Shown: one piece after another, positions 11,401-21,223 of the stretch
Position numbering within the stretch: position 1 is the stretch's first letter
Layout: every line of letters begins with the position of its first letter
Origin: Plasmopara viticola
Lineage: Eukaryota > Oomycota > Peronosporomycetes > Peronosporales > Peronosporaceae
NCBI GenBank assembly: GCA_001695595.3
Contig: MBPM02000039.1
Span: 248,001 to 312,000 of the forward strand
DNA: 64,000 nucleotides
Reading direction: 5' to 3'
Made by a program: the position numbers and the translations under genes
The notes under the pieces: model-generated
The model's input: the letters and a program-made list of their open reading frames with translations, nothing else
What the model was told of the DNA's origin: nothing
Databases searched by the model: none

Positions 11401-13159
11401 GGTGTTCATCCTTATAAATCTGACAAAAATCCGAGGCGGGAGTAACCTCTTCTGGTACTCTTCGACCGCCAAAACTAGCATGTAAAGCACGTATAGGCGC
11501 CGCAGATTTCTTGTAAAGTAGTGCGGTCACTCCACTTCCCAGAACGCGTAAAGGCCGGTTTCGGTTCCAGCAAAATCGCCTGAGTGCGATTACAATTTGG
11601 GATCAAAAGCGACGGATTTATGGAGAGTAAACGCGAGCTATTGGTCGCACGTTAATTTCTATTGGAAATGAGCGCATACGCGCTTGAAGCTATTAGGTGC
11701 TTTACTGCTGGATTGAAATAATTTTGAGGCTTACGTAATCTTACAATCGCTAATCAATTGATACGTGGTGGCAACGGTATCCAAGAATAATCCTCAAACG
11801 CCCTCGTTATTTAGCTTCTTACAACAACGAGTGGAACTCCTTAGGAATCTAAAATGTGGTACTAAAGGTACGCGCATAGTCGCCGGAAGGTCGATTTAGA
11901 ACAATAGCCGATTTAGATCCGAGATTGTGACATAAAGACCTCGTATGGAGTGTCCTTCGGAATGCCATTGCGGTGTGCGAAGAAGATTAGCGCACTTTGT
12001 GGTGCTATGGCCTGCATCGTTTTGATGCTATTTTCATTCTCATCGCCGACGGACTCGCAGTCCAAAGAGTGGATAGGCTTCTCGCTCAACGTTGACTTTA
12101 ATCGGTACCTGGGGGTGGGCGATTCGAAAACCTGTTTGGTGACCTAGCCACCCTAGTAATATACTGTTTGCTGCTTTTGACTTTGACTTTACCCTCTTTT
12201 TGGTCCCAAGTACTAGTGACATTGTCAAAAAAAGCATTTCACGTTGGGTCCCTAGTCCGCAAAATTGCGGTGTATCTTTTTGTATCGACGGGTGGAAATC
12301 ATCGCATGACTGGTGATTGTAAAGGCAGGTTTAGCATAATAACGCTGTTTTGACATTATCGTCATAGAGTTTAGGCTCTTTCGCCGCCGCGAAATTCTAC
12401 GCGAGTATTCACCGCAGTCTTCTGATATTCCATTTCCTCTACATCTACATGCCTGTGAATCACCAAGTGGTGTGCACGCGCTCCCGAACTAGTTGTTTTC
12501 CAACAGTTTTCTTTGGAGACAAAGCTAATTTTCACACGCCATTCAAGGCGCAATCTTTGAAGTATGCACAACTTTGGTGCAGGCACAAAGGCCGTCTTTG
12601 GTGCAGTGGACCCATGAGTACAGAAGCAACAATCTTGATGGCTGGCTTGGTGTATCCTCAAATGATTGGATTGACTGTTGCCTTTTTTGCTCATCATGGT
12701 GACTGGACAGATTTTGATCGCTTGTGGTTAGAGCTGACTTCCTGCTAGCTATGTGTCCAACAACATCCTACCGGTATATGTACCGTGTGTAGATATGCGA
12801 TATATACAAGTCTTTGACATAACTATGAGCAACCGCTTGTCAGAAGAAGAGGCATGGTCATTCCTTTAAAAAATAGACCAGCTATTCATTTCATACTTGA
12901 ATTTCTTAAGACTAGTGATAGTGAATTGTCGTTCGCAAAAGATCGCATACCTTCCTGCTAGCCCTTCTCTATGCAAGGTGGTGCTTCTGTCAAATGATCA
13001 GGAACATCACTTCATCACTAATGCAAACTATAGTAATAAAACATCGATCTATGATTTGACGACGTAACCTCGCTGAATAGTAGAGTAATGTATATAATTA
13101 ATTTTATTCCTATAAAATATCTTCTTGGCGTCGCGTCATCTTAACTGCTTCACGTTTAC
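5466..13159. other. AT-rich gene-poor region with retroelement debris
   Basis: About 7.7 kb of low-GC sequence with only short, uncorrelated open frames. The one recognisable part is the Ty3/Gypsy fragment at 7680-8290. I see no RNA gene, no array of regular repeats and no intact coding region elsewhere in it. Confidence 0.6.
7680..8290 (+). mobile_element. Decayed Ty3/Gypsy reverse transcriptase-RNase H fragment
   Basis: Three blocks in order, in different frames, match the RT/RNase H junction of Gypsy elements. KDLTKWLGL near 7735 corresponds to the family's 'K-LR-WLGLANYL' block. PILTLPDPERPFSVACDALD near 7895-7955 corresponds to the start of RNase H ('PVL-LPD-F-V-TDAS'). RWLSNFAENNFKMKYNPGKR near 8205-8265 corresponds to the RNase H end ('RW--F-F-V-Y-PGK-N-ADALSR'). 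Frameshifts and stops separate the blocks, so the copy is inactive. Confidence 0.7.
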
Positions 13160-13505
13160 TCACTTGGCCTCGGCCATTGTGTAAAAGCCTTGCGCATACT
13201 TCTTACCAAAATCAGCGGCAGACGTCGGTGGGTGCTTCAAAGCTTTGCGTGGGCTCTCGTCAAGCTCCTGCCAGCTTATAATACAATTAGATATAATTAA
13301 TATAAAGTTGGGTTTTGTGTCTTACCTGGAAAATGGCTTTGATGTCACCGTCAAATTTGTTGTACAACACCTCGAGCTTTTCAGCCACGCGCGAGTCATA
13401 CTCAAGTGAATCTGAATGCTCTCGAGTCCCTTTTATCACATGCAGTTCCTTGCTTGCTTTGCTAAGCTCCGACTCGGAGAAAGCCGTACCTTTCTTGGCC
13501 TCCAT
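13160..13505 (-). CDS. Small conserved-looking protein, 95 aa, one intron
   Basis: Exon 1 is 13326-13505 (60 codons, starting MEAKKG) and exon 2 is 13160-13267 (35 codons plus TGA). The 58 bp intron 13268-13325 has GTAAGA donor and CAG acceptor, phase 0, joining ...KAIFQ to ELDESPRK.... The protein is charged and helical, without signal peptide or membrane segment, and ends GFYTMAEAK. I do not recognise the family. The start is supported by an excellent oomycete Inr/FPR promoter only a few bases upstream. It lies 125 bases downstream of the dysbindin-like gene on the same strand; a functional link is possible but unproven. Confidence 0.65.
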
Positions 13506-13506
13506 A

Positions 13507-13528
13507 GCTTCGAAATGGGAATGAAGGG
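13507..13528 (-). promoter_or_regulatory. Oomycete core promoter (Inr + FPR)
   Basis: On the minus strand CTTCATTCCCATTTCG fits the oomycete initiator (YTCATTYY) followed by the flanking promoter region (CAWTTT-like), ending about 5 bases before the ATG of the 95-residue gene. The match supports both the gene and its start, with a very short 5' UTR. Confidence 0.6.
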
Positions 13529-13629
13529 ACGCTGAATCTAATTATATTATAATTACCACAAGATCCAGGTTTGATTGCAATACTATCTATAAAAAAATTA
13601 ATCGATTGTGCATAAATATTGCCTTGTGA

Positions 13630-14626
13630 TTAATGAGGTCTTTCATCTTCATCTCTTGTCTTTTCGGCCATATCAAGCTCTCTTTTTTCTTCTTCCTTTT
13701 CCGACCCATTTATTTTAGAAAACGACCCTGCCTTCTCCTCATCTTGCTCCGATCCAGACTCATAAAAAGCGGCTAACTGATCCGGATCAGCAGTGACAAT
13801 TAAGTCGAAATCATCCAGTGTCACTGGCTCTTCCTCACCCTTCACGCTCGTTGTCTTTGTACCACCTGTGTACTCGTCATAATGCATCACTTTTTGATAC
13901 GCCTGGAGGTCGTTCATAAAAGCATCATAAAGTCTCTGACGTTTCAGTTCCAGTACCTTGCGCTTGCGGCCCTCAGACTCTTGAGCAATCTGCATTTCAA
14001 ATCTCTCGAGCTCGTGCTGTTGCTTGGCTGCAAACTCGGCATTTTGGCGGGCTGCGCTCTCTTCGCAGCGTTGGACCAGCAGCGTTTCCACCTCGTCGGC
14101 TTCTTCGGCCAATTGAAGCACCAAAGTCCGGACACCTTCGAGATGTTCACGTACTCTGGATATGAGATGAAAATTCCGGGCCAGAAAGTGTTCACTGGCG
14201 GCTTGTGCTTGCAGCGTAGCACGCGCCTCGCTCAAGGCACTGTCGAGTTCCTTGCCACTTTCGCAAGAAAACAGAAACAATCGTCAGTCATTCTCGATTG
14301 TGCATGACAATAGCATTGAATTACCTAAGCATGAGTTTCTGGTGGTTCACCACAGTCTGTGCCTGTAATTTTTGCTGGATTCGAAGAAAAGTCTGACCTT
14401 CATTGCGACTGGATCCTCCGTAATTTTCTGGTACATCAGGGGCACCACTTTCAGACGGTACTTCGGTAGTGGAAGCACTCGTATCAGGGATGAAAGGAGG
14501 TGGGCGAATGCTCGCGGCCGATAACTCCCGTTCTACCACAGACGATAGTTCGCGCGACTTGGCCACGACGTACTGGAACCCGAGCATGGGAATTGCTTGA
14601 AGGATGTCACTCAAATGAAGTGACAT
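13630..14626 (-). CDS. Dysbindin-like coiled-coil protein (putative BLOC-1 subunit), one intron
   Basis: Exon 1 is 14325-14626 from ATG 14626; exon 2 is 13630-14257. The 67 bp intron 14258-14324 has a GTAATT donor, a TGACTGAC branch-like element, a pyrimidine-rich tract and an AAG acceptor, phase 2. The joined protein is 309 residues. Residues 1-40 form a helix (SDILQAIPMLGF). A Pro/Ser linker follows, then a long coiled coil (about 100-215) that includes EEADEVETLLVQRCEE and LYDAFMNDLQAYQ. An acidic tail begins DDFDLIVTADPDQLAAF. The pattern 'coiled coil, AF-D---Y, then acidic D-D--AL--F' resembles animal dysbindin (DTNBP1), a BLOC-1 component in endosome-lysosome sorting. Identification rests on this layout and short motifs only; a generic coiled-coil protein is the alternative. 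Confidence 0.6.
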
Positions 14627-15537
14627 GTTACTTACAGGTATACAGATTTAATATAGTACTTAGGGGCTGTCGAACCGTCCGAAAATCATCAAGATAATGA
14701 TTTAAGGCGTACAGCTGAGCCCACGCGTGCTTGTTGAGCCCATGTGTGTTTGAATGGTTAGCACGATATGCAGTGGCATGCGTCTGGGATAGACTGCAGA
14801 TCGCAAATTTATCGGCTCAACAATATATCACCCTTTTTCACAGCTACTATAGTAGTTATTGTACTATATTATTATTATAATAGTAATACTATAATATCGA
14901 ATATCAGTCAATTATTTTACATTCGATCACAAGCAATTACAATTACCCTCATAATCGTGGGCCCCTCAACATACGGTACTGTTGAAAGTGTTTACCGATA
15001 GCCAAATCTGTCGAAGGATCCTCTACACGATAGTCCCGCAACAAGTCAGAGTGACTGGTGCTCTGAACTCATGCTCTCATGCTCTCCACTCCTTCATTAC
15101 CTAACATGTACATGGACGTACAAACTTGGAGCTCTTTTAATCTACACCACTCAAGTGTGTTATCAGCACATGGTAGCAGAGACCATTGGCGTCTCCTCAG
15201 GAAAATAGGATAAACCAGCTGTTGTCTGAACAGCCAAGCAACTTTTTATAGCGTTAAGCGTGACTCGAAAGTTCAACGTGCAAATTAAAATACATGTAAA
15301 GCCGTGGCCTCAATCTTCTCTTGAAGTCCCCCTAAACATTTCCCATCAGGGATCAAAATGGTCCACCCGATGTATAAACCTCAAGCTGGCCATCTTGTCG
15401 GGACTGCATTGCAAACTGTGCACTCTGAACAGCAGCAATAGACTTTCGGTATAATAACTGACCTGCGCATGCTCACACGCAGTCCTCTCTCTCTACCATC
15501 TTAACATCCGCAGTCGGCATTTATTTATCGGCAGGCG
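14627..15537. other. Intergenic region with AT-rich hairpin-like stretch
   Basis: No gene seen. Around 14848-14895 there is a TA/TAT-rich, partly self-complementary stretch. The last 60 bases are CT-rich (CTCTCTCTCTACC), which is common just upstream of oomycete start codons and may form part of the promoter of cyclase copy 2. Confidence 0.4.
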
Positions 15538-17253
15538 ATGGTGATGGCATGGGTGTACATGGGTTTAATGTCAGTGTTACTGTCAAACATTGCGTCGATG
15601 CTCATTGCGTTCAAGTTGTATCGTGACTGGAACTTTCGCGTCTCGAGCGTTCGATGGTTATTCCTCATATTATTTGTCTACCTATGGCTCTACACCTTTG
15701 GACGTGCCGGTTTTTATCTCTGGGTCGTCCTGCGACCAATCGACGAAATTGTCGACGGCTACGACGTCGTGCCGTACACAGGCAAGCAACTAGACCAACT
15801 AGGCGTATACACCACAGCGCACCTCAAAGCTTCCCACAGGGTCTTTTCAACTGCGCTTTTGTGTTACTGCGACGTCATGCACTTTGCCGTCGCCTTGTGG
15901 GTATTTCCACTCACGTACGAGCTTTCAAAAATTGCAGCAAAAGCGATGGACCGAGGCGCCACAAGAGAACAGGCCAAAATTCGCGTGTATGTCCTTGTGG
16001 GTCATGGATTTATCGGATCGTTTCTGACCGCAGTGGTGCTTTTAAGTGTGCTCGAAGGCGGGTACTCTAGCCAAGCCTATCGACTCACGCTGTGCATCTA
16101 CATATTACAGATCATTACAATTATGTATATGGGCGCCGTGTTGGTTATTCTCAAGTGCAAAGGTCGCGACGACAAGACAATCTATGGCCAATTCAAGACT
16201 TCACCCGTCTACAAGCGACTTAAATGGCTGATGATTGCGTACGCACTGTTTGCCTTTCAATACGCCGCCACGTCATTGTTTACGTATGTCTACACTCCCC
16301 GTGATGACGCCCTTTTGAGCTACATTGGCCTTAGTCATGTCGTGTACAATGCGACTGGTTTGGCCCTCGCGCTTTGTACAGGCTGCAGCCAGTCCTGTAC
16401 CTTACGAGTTTGTGGTTGTTGCATTCCCGATGATGTGCTCGTCCAGCTTGTAGTCGAGTCGAATTTCGACGAAATTCCTTACATGTACAATCGTGACGTG
16501 ACTGTGGATCCTCCCATTATAAATCCAGTCTTTGTAGTCACTGATATCGAATCGTCATGTGCCTTATGGGGTGTTGAAGACGGTAAGGTCATGCAACGAG
16601 CCTCTCAGGTGCACGATGATATTCTGCGTTCACTATTGACACCCTATCGAGGGTACGAAATCACGACGGCGGGCGATTCGTTTCAGCTAGCTTTTCATAC
16701 AATTCGTGAAGCCGTCTCTTACTGTCTTGAGGTCCAGGTCAAGTTGCTAGCTGCTGACTGGCCAAAGGAATTACATAGTCTCATCCCAGCAACTAAGAAG
16801 CGACGCGCAGGCCATCGAGTTATTTTCCAAGGACTGCGTGTACGAATGGGAGTCCACGATGCCATGGGCTCGGACGGATATCTCCACCACAGTACTCATG
16901 CAGTGACCGGTAAAAGAGTCTATACGGGGGCATCAGAGGTCATTGCTAGTGAGGTGAGTGACATTGCGGCGGGCGGCCAGATATTGATCACGCGACGAAT
17001 TGCCGACTGGTTAATGACCAATAAAGACGCCCTAACCATGGAATTCTCGGTCAATTATTTATGCGCATATGTGGTTCCCCAGGTCAACATGCCTGTGGCT
17101 GTTTACGAAGTCTTGCCCAAACAACTTGCACGACGTAAAAGTGTCTTCGCGTACGACCAGAACAGCCGCATCCCGCACAACGTAGATCAGTCCGCCTCAG
17201 GCTCTACCGTGGAAGAGAGCGGGTACGCAACGCCTCTGGGCTCACCTACTTAA
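15538..17253 (+). CDS. 7TM receptor-like protein with C-terminal class III cyclase domain (copy 2)
   Basis: 571 residues from ATG 15538; a second Met two codons on is equally possible. Seven TM helices occupy the first about 295 residues. Shared loops are MDRGATREQAKIRVY after TM3 and GRDDKTIYGQFKTSPVYKRL before TM6. The cyclase domain (about 330-495) keeps both metal-binding Asp residues (Asp336 in VTDIE, Asp380 in TAGDSF) and GLRVRMGVHDA. The Lys position is Thr376, and the Asn and Arg positions are Val468 and Glu472. It is the most diverged of the four copies in GC content and codon use. It converges on the minus-strand gene at 17501-18541, with 247 bases between the two stops. Role is as for copy 1: membrane sensing coupled to a cyclase fold of uncertain activity. 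Confidence 0.85.
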   Translation: MVMAWVYMGLMSVLLSNIASMLIAFKLYRDWNFRVSSVRWLFLILFVYLWLYTFGRAGFYLWVVLRPIDEIVDGYDVVPYTGKQLDQLGVYTTAHLKASHRVFSTALLCYCDVMHFAVALWVFPLTYELSKIAAKAMDRGATREQAKIRVYVLVGHGFIGSFLTAVVLLSVLEGGYSSQAYRLTLCIYILQIITIMYMGAVLVILKCKGRDDKTIYGQFKTSPVYKRLKWLMIAYALFAFQYAATSLFTYVYTPRDDALLSYIGLSHVVYNATGLALALCTGCSQSCTLRVCGCCIPDDVLVQLVVESNFDEIPYMYNRDVTVDPPIINPVFVVTDIESSCALWGVEDGKVMQRASQVHDDILRSLLTPYRGYEITTAGDSFQLAFHTIREAVSYCLEVQVKLLAADWPKELHSLIPATKKRRAGHRVIFQGLRVRMGVHDAMGSDGYLHHSTHAVTGKRVYTGASEVIASEVSDIAAGGQILITRRIADWLMTNKDALTMEFSVNYLCAYVVPQVNMPVAVYEVLPKQLARRKSVFAYDQNSRIPHNVDQSASGSTVEESGYATPLGSPT

Positions 17254-17370
17254 GTTAGAAAATGTTTGTTGTAATAATAAGTAAGCATTGCGTTGGTTAT
17301 ATAAAACCAGTATTGCTCCGGCATGAGCTTTAAATCTAAATTACACACTATGGTTCACGGCAAAGATTAA

Positions 17371-17412
17371 TTACGAGGACAGGACGTAATATTTACGAGG
17401 ACAGGCTGTAAT
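17371..17412. repeat. Two-unit tandem repeat, 22 bp period
   Basis: TTACGAGGACAGG followed by a variable pair of bases and GTAAT occurs twice, at 17371-17390 and 17393-17412, with two mismatches. It lies between two convergent genes. Confidence 0.6.
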
Positions 17413-17500
17413 CTAAGGAAAGTATCATTGGTCAAAATAGCTCCTCCTGAAATCACAAAAAGTACCAAATTTGACTCTAATCTCACGAAATACATGCACC

Positions 17501-18541
17501 CTAATTGTGGACACCCGGTTTTCGCTTGAGCTGGGCGCGTAGGCCGAGCGAAAAGCACCCGCGTTCCACCATTTGGTGCGGCGGCACGAACGATGCAGAC
17601 AATGGCGCTACAGCTGCATCTTCTTCAAACTCATTTGAAGTGCCAAGTCGACGCTGCCGTGAATCCACCCGGCGCTTAATCTTGGGCGGTCGTTTTTCCT
17701 TAATTACGTTCCTACACGGTGTGAGGTTGCTGCCTTCGTCAACCTCCATCTTAAATATATCGTCGTCGTCTTCTACGTTTGTCAATCCTTCAAAGTCAAC
17801 ATCCTCGCAACTCTCTGCGACACTTTCAGATTTCGAAAACAACCGCGACATCCAACGACGACCGTCATTCCTTTTTATCCCCGCAAGCTTGTTGCAATTG
17901 CGCTTGTCACACTCGAGCGGCCAGCAGCCGTTACCGAGCATTACAGACGGTTCCTCCCACGAAAACAGCTGCATCAAAGGCTGCGTCGGGTTGTTTGCCT
18001 CCTGAAAATGAACGCTTCTCCGAGATTTCGCGTCTCTCGCGAGCAGTTTATCACCATGAGACAAAATTGTCGTCGGCGATTCTGTGGGAATCTTGATTGG
18101 CGCAGACATGCGGTCCCCTGTCTTGTGTTCGCTTTCGGGTGCCAGACTTCGCGGTCGCAGCCGATGCGACCGCAGTCCAAACACACACGAAGACGTTTTG
18201 TCTTCTGGAGCCATCGTGTTCCGCTTACTCGTGCATGATGGTCCAGGCCTGCTACTGTGCCAAGTGGAGGATGGCACTGAGACGACCGAACGTTCTCTGT
18301 CCTTGTTGCGAGTCTCGAGCCCATGGGTTGCCTCATCCGTCACCGATCGTCCGTTAGCCGTCGCACGCTGACCACCGTCTTCACTTGACCCACACTGACT
18401 GCACGCTACGTCCGGCGCAAAAATGTTAAGTTTGCGGAGATAATTAGCCCTCCAGTTTTTGTTTTTATTGGCGTTAAGTGCCATTTGTTGGCTACTAGTG
18501 GCCACGGAAACATTCGGGGGCTGTCTGTGGCACATTGTCAT
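17501..18541 (-). CDS. Lineage-specific hypothetical protein, 346 aa
   Basis: A single long frame from ATG 18541 (a second Met at residue 21 is a possible start). There is no signal peptide or membrane helix. The protein is polar: a Ser/Arg-rich N-terminal half with a CSQCGS pair; a middle segment with CWPLECDKRNCNKL, whose three Cys could bind metal or pair; an acidic stretch (EDDDDIFKMEVDEG); and a strongly basic stretch (RPPKIKRRVDSRQRRLG) that could act as a nuclear signal. It ends PPHQMVERGCFSLGLRAQLK plus a few residues, which looks like a constrained C-terminal motif. I do not recognise the family. The length of the frame compared with its surroundings and the sharp domain contrasts support a real gene. 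Confidence 0.65.
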   Translation of the reverse strand: MTMCHRQPPNVSVATSSQQMALNANKNKNWRANYLRKLNIFAPDVACSQCGSSEDGGQRATANGRSVTDEATHGLETRNKDRERSVVSVPSSTWHSSRPGPSCTSKRNTMAPEDKTSSCVFGLRSHRLRPRSLAPESEHKTGDRMSAPIKIPTESPTTILSHGDKLLARDAKSRRSVHFQEANNPTQPLMQLFSWEEPSVMLGNGCWPLECDKRNCNKLAGIKRNDGRRWMSRLFSKSESVAESCEDVDFEGLTNVEDDDDIFKMEVDEGSNLTPCRNVIKEKRPPKIKRRVDSRQRRLGTSNEFEEDAAVAPLSASFVPPHQMVERGCFSLGLRAQLKRKPGVHN

Positions 18542-20556
18542 TCGGTTGCCTCACAATGTCAACTTAGCTCAAAATTGTCAACTTGCTCACTGTCCTTTTG
18601 CCGCGACGTTGACTAACAGCAGGTCGCTGTTGGCTAAAACGTCTGTTGCGTCTTTTTCTGAGACCTTTGCGCTCAGCTTCACGATTGGTCAGTGGCTCCC
18701 TGTTTCGAGATTTGCGGGCCGGTGCGCGATCTTTCGCGGTCCGAGCGTGCAATGCGCCGTCAGCGCAATGGCCAAGAAGTAGGCTGCCGTCCTGTCAATT
18801 GAGAAATGAGACTGGCAAAAGGTGCAGGCGAATCTAGTACAGTACGCTATTGTGAAATTTGCGAAAGTGAAGCCCATCTTTTCATGAGAAAAACCAACCG
18901 ATTCGTCAGGCACATGGAAGCGCGACCTTAACGGTTGTACGCAACCGGGCCCCGTCGAACACATGCTCTCTCGCTCTGTGTAATGCAGGTGTTGCAATGC
19001 GAGAGGCACAAGGCTCTGACGTTCACGCTCCCATGGGCTGGACATTTTGATCACGTGAGGTATAGAATTTTTTTCTCTAAAAAAAAGTGTACAAACATGT
19101 GAAATGTTGAGCACTTAACTTACTAATGCTGCATGGGGGTAAGTTACAAATGCATGCACTAGCCCTGTCGGGACACTGAGCAAACTGCCGTACATGACAT
19201 CGTTTCTTAGTGAAGTGAAAATGGGATAGGAGAGATCCGACTTTTCATGGAATGAAAACTTTTATGCTATTTTGTCAGCTAACTGCTAATTGTATTACGC
19301 AGCACTTTTACAATTTACATCGCTGAGATTTGCGAAAAGATATTTGAACGAAAGGGTATAATCGGAGCAAATGGGAGCACAGACGTGGTAGATGAGCGTC
19401 TTTGTAAAACTGACAGTTTTATACTGTAGAACGATGATTTTCGATAAAAACAACGCTGGCGTGCTCTAGTTTGCTCGCTTACCGCCCTTTCGCCAATTCG
19501 GCGAAAACCGCTCGAGGTCCAGACAATTTTGAAGGCATGTCCGATGCTAAGAATTGCAGCATCTCTTCTATTGCGACGAAAACGGCAAGACAGACACCGA
19601 AAGTCAGTTGGATGTTTTCTAAGAATCGAATCTTCCGTAATCCTGTTGTAATATTTATTTCAGAAATAAGTTGCTTTAAGGTTTAAAAACTTGGGTTGCA
19701 GCCTTAAGGGATAGACAGCTTTTCCTCTCGAGAAAGACCCGATATTTAAAGTTGTTCACAGTCACTCGAAAGCACACACACTGGTGAATATAGTGCATAA
19801 ACAGAGTTTGCTCACGCATCAGGCGTTCGTGGTACAAAAGACTATCTCAACCGTCACCCCCATACATTTAATAGTTTAGCTGAGGACTTTCTGCCAAACG
19901 ACTCAACTGCAAGATGATGCAGGTTGAGAGTAATTAACATGATAGCATTTGTGATAGACTTCACCCTTCATATAATTTGGCAACGAGTAGCATCACGATT
20001 TGTTAAATCAATTGACAGCTTAAACAAGCTCAAGACAACGCCTCTGGCTCGTACCTTGCCACGCATCTTGTTTTGACTTTGCCTTGGTAGTTTCGTGTAG
20101 CCCTTTTTAACGCACAACACAATTTGAATTGCAGAGTGATGTTATTAAACACAAAGTTAATGAGAGCGACAACTTGTGTATGGGCAACGAATTATGTACA
20201 TTGGCAAGGATGGTTATAAGATCAGCTCGAAAGAAAAATAAAAACCTCTTTCCGTTGAGATTAGACGAAGTTGCCGTGATGGATAACGTAAGCCCGATGC
20301 GTAAAAGAGATCGTGCTGAAAGGCTGACAGAGCCAACATTTCGCTATTAGCGGCACAAGCCAAGGCAGCGAAAAAATATGGTGCATTGCTGTAAATGGTT
20401 GGGTGCGACATAATGTATGTCAAGCACGCCAGCTTATATATTTCAGGCCGTTGCAAAAAGAAGGGTACGACAGGATATTTGTACCGGTTTGCACGCGTTC
20501 AAAGTTGATTCGAGTGCATATACACAAAGTATAATAGGATCTTGGGCCCAAGTTAC

Positions 20557-20672
20557 CCAAGGTATTGTAAGACGTGACGACGCTCACGAAATTTTCTATA
20601 GTAGCGGCAAGGTATCCAAGGTATTGTATCCTGCATAAGCCAGACGTGACGACGACCATGGAATTTTCTATA
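20557..20672. repeat. Imperfect direct repeat
   Basis: CCAAGGTATTGTA ... GACGTGACGACG ... GAAATTTTCTATA at 20557-20600 is repeated at about 20617-20672 with an insertion of about 13 bases and a few changes. It may be the remains of an LTR or a local duplication. Confidence 0.5.
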
Positions 20673-21040
20673 CTGGGTAACTAAGTTTTGCTAGTAGCAT
20701 CAGCTACACAAGCAAGTTCAAAATGTTATGGTATGGTTTTACAGAAGGATAATAATTTGGTAGCTGGAGGTAACAAAGTTTCTCAAACTACCCAAGAGCA
20801 TGTCATACTTGTACATGTCGACATGATATGAGTCCATGCATTCAGAGTCCTGACCTCAAGCTAATCCATTAACTAGTTGGAGTGGAATCTACTCGTTTCA
20901 TTGGGTTCAAGTTGACCACAGATACTTGACCTATTTCGACGCGCAAAATTCTTCCGAGGTTTGAAAAGTTTATGTACAGCCTCGCACCTTTGCGTTCCTT
21001 TCAAGGGCTGTGAAGCTTAAAAACGCATTTTAATGGTGTA

Positions 21041-21223
21041 TCACCCATCGTGGGGACTTGGTCTTACCCCATTTGCCCGACAAATCTGTTTGTCCACAGA
21101 AGTCTGAATCCAACTGATACGAACCAACGTATGGTCTGTCCTGCACGAAAACGTATAGGTAAGTACATTGAGCTTGCCTGGATTGTATGTCATACGAAAA
21201 TCATATCTCGCGAACACTGACAT
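21041..21223 (-). mobile_element. Decayed Gypsy RNase H C-terminal fragment
   Basis: The minus-strand frame contains FARYDFRMTYNPGKLNVLTY followed by TFSCRTD, which matches the end of Gypsy RNase H ('FAEYDF-V-YKPGKLNVLADALSRRPD'). Only this segment is left. It belongs to the same general class as the 7680-8290 relic but lies on the opposite strand. Confidence 0.65.

Noticed and set aside
14768..15001. Plus-strand frame of 77 codons (Ile/Tyr/Thr-rich)
   Set aside because: It is the translation of an AT-rich low-complexity stretch; no start context or domain.
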